A stretch of DNA of 48,332 bases, from assembly GCA_036675505.1 (NCBI GenBank), contig JAKFEW010000031.1, positions 1-48,332 of the forward strand, written 5' to 3'. Under the pieces are notes generated by a model. The model saw nothing but the letters and a program-made list of their open reading frames with translations. It was not told where the DNA came from and did not search any database. The first letter of the stretch is position 1; the number at the start of each line of letters is the position of its first letter. This document shows, piece after piece, positions 45,411 through 48,332 of this stretch. The position numbers and the translations under genes were made by a program. The DNA is from JAKFEW01 sp036675505 (GTDB taxonomy: Bacteria > Cyanobacteriota > Sericytochromatia > S15B-MN24 > JAQBPE01).

Positions 45411-48176
45411 ATGATGCGTGGCGCCTGGCGACCCGGCACCCACCTCCTGATCGCGGCGCTGCTGGCCGCGACGGGCTGCCAGCCGGCGTCGACCGTCAAG
45501 CCCGCTGGCTTGACCCCCAAAAAGGCCATCAAGAGCACCACCACCACAGCCCCCGCCAAGGGGCGCCCGGACCGCGACGCCACCCCCGGCGCCACCGGCA
45601 CCACGCCCAACGGCCCGCAGACGCCCGCCGGGACCGCCGGGCAGGCCGGCAGCGGCAGCAACCCGACGCCCTCGCTCCCGCCGATCATCGCGCCGACCAC
45701 GACGCCCATCCCGAGCCCGAGCGCCGGCTCGGGCTCCTCCGGCGGCTCGTCGGGGGGCTCTTCCGGAGGCAGCTCGTCGGGTAGCACCTTCGCCGGCCTC
45801 AGCGGCCTCCTGACCGCGCCGGCCCGCGTCCTCTCCGACTCCGGCGCCTCGATCGTGAGCAACAACGGCTCGAGGCTCATCAGCAACAACGGATCGGCGA
45901 TCGTCAGCAACAACGGCTCGCGCCTGATCAGCAACAACGGGTCGGCGATCATCAGCAACAACGGATCGGCGTACCGCCTGCTGGCCGCCGAGTCACACAA
46001 ACTCATCACGAACGCCTTTGTCTACCTGACCAATCGCGACGAGAAGTACTACCTCGACGCCAGCGGCAACGTGCTCGCCACCACGGTCGGCAGCACCGGC
46101 CGCTACCAGTTCTCCAGCGGCTTCCCGGTCGGCAAGGACGTCGTCGTGAACGCCGTCATGAATGGCAACCTGCGCATGGCGGGCTTCGTGGTGCCAGGCA
46201 ACAGCGGCGGCGCGCTCAACCTCAACCTCGGCTCGACGATGGCCACCGAGCTCCTGCGCGGCGAGGCCTACCGCACCGACAAGAGCCTCCAGGACTTCGA
46301 CCAGGCGAAGTTCCAGCAGGCGGCCACGCTCAGCCATCAGGCCGTCGAGAGCGGCGCGATCGGCTCGGTCAGCACGGTGAACGACCAGACCGGCGTCGCC
46401 GTCGACGTCGGCCGCTTCGACCTGCGCGCCGACCACACCGCTGACCTGCGCAACCAGTACGTGATCGCCTTCTCGGCCACGAGCGTCGGCGACACCGTGC
46501 TCAAGGCGATCTCGGACACCTGGAAGACCGTCTTCGGCGAGCGCCCCGCCGCGGTCACCTCGCTGATGGGCAGCGGCGAGGAGCCGCAGGTCGTGACGAG
46601 CATCGCCGAATTCCTCTCGCTGGGCTTCGCGGAGGGCGATTCGCGCAACGGAGTCGAGACGCCGCCCGCGAACATCCCGCTCGGCTACAACTACAGCGTG
46701 GCGGTGTCGAAGGTTCCGAGCGAGTTCGGCGGCCACCAGATCTTCGTCGGCTGCGCGACCACCGCGGGCAGCAGCGGCCACATCCGCTGGGTGCGCACGG
46801 ATGCCGCGGGCGTGGTCAAGAAGGTGACCACCATCTGGCTGCCCACCTACGCGGTGGGCCACCCGCTCGGCATCTGCATCGAGCGCGAGCCGACCGGCAA
46901 CGTCGCGAGCCCGGGCTCGTTGTTGGTGGCCGATCCCGGCACCAACAAGGTCTACCGCGCCTACCTGGTCGACGAAACGGTCCCGGGCCAGACGTTCTAC
47001 GACGAGGGCGGCACGACCCCGTTCTTCGACGACGACAATGACCCCGGCACGCCGGACGTCCAGAAGACCTTCGACCTCGAACGCCATTTCGTCGAGATCG
47101 TGGCGGGCGAGAACGAGCCGCTCTACGCCGCCAGCGACCCGTACGTGGGCTTCCTCAGCGTGGCGCACCCGTTCGTGGTCGACCCGGCCGAGGAGGCCGC
47201 CTACTACGGCGATCCGGGCGACGGCGATCCGGAGCCCAAGACGCCGGACTACGCGACGCCGCTGCGCTCGCGCTGGCGCCTCGCCGACGAAGGCCAGCGG
47301 CTGTACGGCACCGGCGCCCAGGTGCCGTCCCCGTCCCGCTACGCGCACGTCGATCAGCCCTACGACGTCGACGTCGACGAGCGCGGCAACATTTACATCG
47401 CCGACAGGTCCAACCACCGCATCCGGTTCATCCCGAGCGCGATCGGGCTGGCGCTCGAGGCCGACAGGAACTACTTCGAGTACCAGACACCTTTGCTGAA
47501 CGGCAACGAGGAGATCGCGAGCCTGAGCGGCGCCAGGCCGCAAATGGCCCTCGGCGCCATCTACACGATCGCGGGCAACCCGCTGTGGGATCCCGCCCGC
47601 ACGCCGGACGGCACCTCGGGCTGGTTCGGTGAGTATGGCGGCGACGATGGGCCGGCCCAGCTCGCGCGCTTCGACCAGCCCTTCGCGATCGCCTGGAACA
47701 ACGTCGACAAGTGCCTCTACGTCGCTGACTTCGACAACAACCGCATCCGCAAGATCAGCCGCGAGACCGGGATCGTCACCACCGTGGCCGGCAACCCGCA
47801 AGGTGCCCAGCGCTCGAACGGCCAGGGCGACTTCGACTTCGCCGGCGGCTACAGCGGCGACGGCGGGCCGGCGACGCAGGCCGAGCTCAGCTTCCCGAAG
47901 GGCCTGGCCATCGACGGCAAGGGCCGCCTCTACATCGCGGATACCGCCAACGGCCTGATCAGGATGGTCGACACCGCCGGCGTGATCACCACCGTGGCCG
48001 GCCGCTACCACGATCCGAACGGGCTGCCGACCGACAACGCCGACGACGGCGACGCCCGCAGCTACGCGGACCTCTACGAGACCGAGAAGATCGACGTCGA
48101 TCCGCAAGGCAACATCATCTTCAATGACTACCGCCACGGACGCCTCCGCAAAATCTGGCGGCAGTGGGAGTACTAG
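45411..48176 (+). CDS. Large lipoprotein with SNNG tandem repeats and C-terminal NHL propeller
   Basis: 921 residues from the ATG at 45411; a GTG three bases earlier has slightly better spacing to GGAGG. Lipoprotein signal MMRGAWRPG..LLAATGC; long Ser/Thr/Pro/Gly linker (20-135); five tandem 8-residue units (residues 147-186): SIVSNNGS, RLISNNGS, AIVSNNGS, RLISNNGS, AIISNNGS. Then a beta domain like those of the other lipoproteins (GRYQFSSGFPVGKDVVVNAVMNG), an unassigned middle, and from about 640 four NHL units (GNIYIADRSNHRIRFI, KCLYVADFDNNRIRKI, GRLYIADTANGLIRMV, GNIIFNDYRHGRLRKI). It is lipid-anchored and probably surface- or periplasm-facing. The architecture suggests a binding protein; ligand unknown. 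The next lipoprotein gene begins two bases after its stop. Confidence 0.85.
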   Translation: MMRGAWRPGTHLLIAALLAATGCQPASTVKPAGLTPKKAIKSTTTTAPAKGRPDRDATPGATGTTPNGPQTPAGTAGQAGSGSNPTPSLPPIIAPTTTPIPSPSAGSGSSGGSSGGSSGGSSSGSTFAGLSGLLTAPARVLSDSGASIVSNNGSRLISNNGSAIVSNNGSRLISNNGSAIISNNGSAYRLLAAESHKLITNAFVYLTNRDEKYYLDASGNVLATTVGSTGRYQFSSGFPVGKDVVVNAVMNGNLRMAGFVVPGNSGGALNLNLGSTMATELLRGEAYRTDKSLQDFDQAKFQQAATLSHQAVESGAIGSVSTVNDQTGVAVDVGRFDLRADHTADLRNQYVIAFSATSVGDTVLKAISDTWKTVFGERPAAVTSLMGSGEEPQVVTSIAEFLSLGFAEGDSRNGVETPPANIPLGYNYSVAVSKVPSEFGGHQIFVGCATTAGSSGHIRWVRTDAAGVVKKVTTIWLPTYAVGHPLGICIEREPTGNVASPGSLLVADPGTNKVYRAYLVDETVPGQTFYDEGGTTPFFDDDNDPGTPDVQKTFDLERHFVEIVAGENEPLYAASDPYVGFLSVAHPFVVDPAEEAAYYGDPGDGDPEPKTPDYATPLRSRWRLADEGQRLYGTGAQVPSPSRYAHVDQPYDVDVDERGNIYIADRSNHRIRFIPSAIGLALEADRNYFEYQTPLLNGNEEIASLSGARPQMALGAIYTIAGNPLWDPARTPDGTSGWFGEYGGDDGPAQLARFDQPFAIAWNNVDKCLYVADFDNNRIRKISRETGIVTTVAGNPQGAQRSNGQGDFDFAGGYSGDGGPATQAELSFPKGLAIDGKGRLYIADTANGLIRMVDTAGVITTVAGRYHDPNGLPTDNADDGDARSYADLYETEKIDVDPQGNIIFNDYRHGRLRKIWRQWEY
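45849..45968 (+). repeat. Five tandem 24-bp coding repeats (SNNG units)
   Basis: Unit boundaries 45849, 45873, 45897, 45921, 45945. Each codes xx[VI/LI]SNNGS. AGCAACAACGG is constant in all five; the flanks differ and alternate between RL and AI types. In frame and without variation in length. Confidence 0.9.
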
Positions 48177-48178
48177 CC

Positions 48179-48332
48179 ATGACCCACCGCCACCGCTTCG
48201 CCCTGATCGGTCTCATGTTGGCGCTCGCCGGCTGCGCGCCCGGCGTCGGCCGCAACACGGCGCCCACCACCGCGCGCGTCCCCGACGGCGCGGGCGCCGG
48301 CGCCGCGCGGCAAGGCGCCCCGCTCACGGCCC
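48179..48332 (+). CDS. Lipoprotein, N-terminal part only (cut by window edge)
   Basis: The ATG at 48179 lies two bases after the stop of the large lipoprotein, with GGGAG upstream inside that gene. The first residues (MTHRHRFALIGLMLALAGC) form a lipoprotein signal with lipobox ALAGC, followed by Ala/Pro/Gly-rich linker. The rest is outside the window. It is in one operon with the SNNG/NHL lipoprotein. Confidence 0.75.
   Translation, partial: MTHRHRFALIGLMLALAGCAPGVGRNTAPTTARVPDGAGAGAARQGAPLTA

Noticed and set aside
45849..45968. Tandem 24-bp repeats considered as a CRISPR-like array
   Set aside because: There are no spacers; the units are contiguous, in frame and code for SNNGS repeats.
45993..48137. 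714-codon minus-strand frame opposite the SNNG/NHL lipoprotein
   Set aside because: No recognisable motif, shadow composition, and no ribosome site; the plus strand has lipobox and NHL repeats.

Overview
This 48.3 kb window is chromosomal DNA from a very GC-rich diderm bacterium. The diderm reading rests on a Wza-type polysaccharide export protein, an AMIN-domain cell-wall amidase, LolA-like lipoproteins and at least eight predicted lipoproteins. The genus cannot be read from the sequence. PATAN/DUF4388, AMIN, NHL-propeller and multi-kinase proteins, together with operator-like 11-bp repeats resembling the cyanobacterial Pho box, would fit a deep relative of Cyanobacteriota (for example Sericytochromatia), but Myxococcota-like lineages are not excluded. 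No tRNA, rRNA, CRISPR array, intact insertion sequence or prophage was seen. Coding density is high, no gene-free stretch exceeds 300 bases, and both ends of the window cut through lipoprotein genes.

Layout. 1-3.4 kb: a truncated lipoprotein, a CPA1 cation/proton antiporter, an SNNG-motif protein and a half-size EamA transporter. 3.4-8 kb: an AT-rich inverted repeat, a lipoprotein, a complete ovothiol synthase OvoA, and a mobA operon with a small membrane-anchored protein. 8-14 kb: a lipoprotein, a 1005-residue STAND-type regulator, a beta-propeller-like orphan gene with a doubtful 5' end, and a tandem pair of paralogous membrane proteins. 14-20.8 kb: an HD phosphohydrolase, a monothiol glutaredoxin, an operon of an OmpR-type response regulator and an XRE regulator, a lytic transglycosylase, a DciA/DUF721 protein and a PATAN protein. 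20.8-29.7 kb: a secreted zincin, mutS, a two-TM protein, a GDP-sugar-type SDR, a helical orphan, a GT2 glycosyltransferase with a membrane protein, and an XRE regulator with a receiver protein. 29.7-36 kb: a 1620-residue Ser/Thr-His multi-kinase translationally coupled to an NHL-propeller lipoprotein. 36-38.3 kb: two paralogous LolA-like lipoproteins separated by a perfect 25-bp stem. 38.3-41.4 kb: a short FtsH with a small membrane partner, divergent from an AMIN amidase. 41.4-45.3 kb: an exopolysaccharide export and phosphoregulation operon (Wzc-like autokinase, CpsB-like phosphatase, Wza-like exporter). 45.4 kb to the end: a large lipoprotein with SNNG repeats and NHL repeats, then another lipoprotein start.

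How the parts fit together. The dominant theme is the cell envelope: lipoproteins, peptidoglycan enzymes, capsule export and membrane protein turnover, under unusually elaborate local signalling (multi-kinase, two receivers, three DNA-binding regulators). Three regulatory patterns recur. First, many genes have an extended -10 element (TGnTAnnATGG) without a recognisable -35, and several of these -10 boxes lie only 6-7 bases before the start codon, which implies leaderless mRNAs (mutS, the lytic transglycosylase, a lipoprotein). Second, octamers like YTTAACCC spaced by 3 bp (11-bp period) precede several envelope genes and look like sites for an OmpR/PhoB-class regulator. Third, a 19-bp element is shared by the promoters of the PATAN and GT2 genes. 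The best candidates for something undescribed are the SNNG-repeat proteins, the shared lipoprotein architecture, the paralogous pairs with Pho-box-like operators, and the propeller-lipoprotein/multi-kinase couple.
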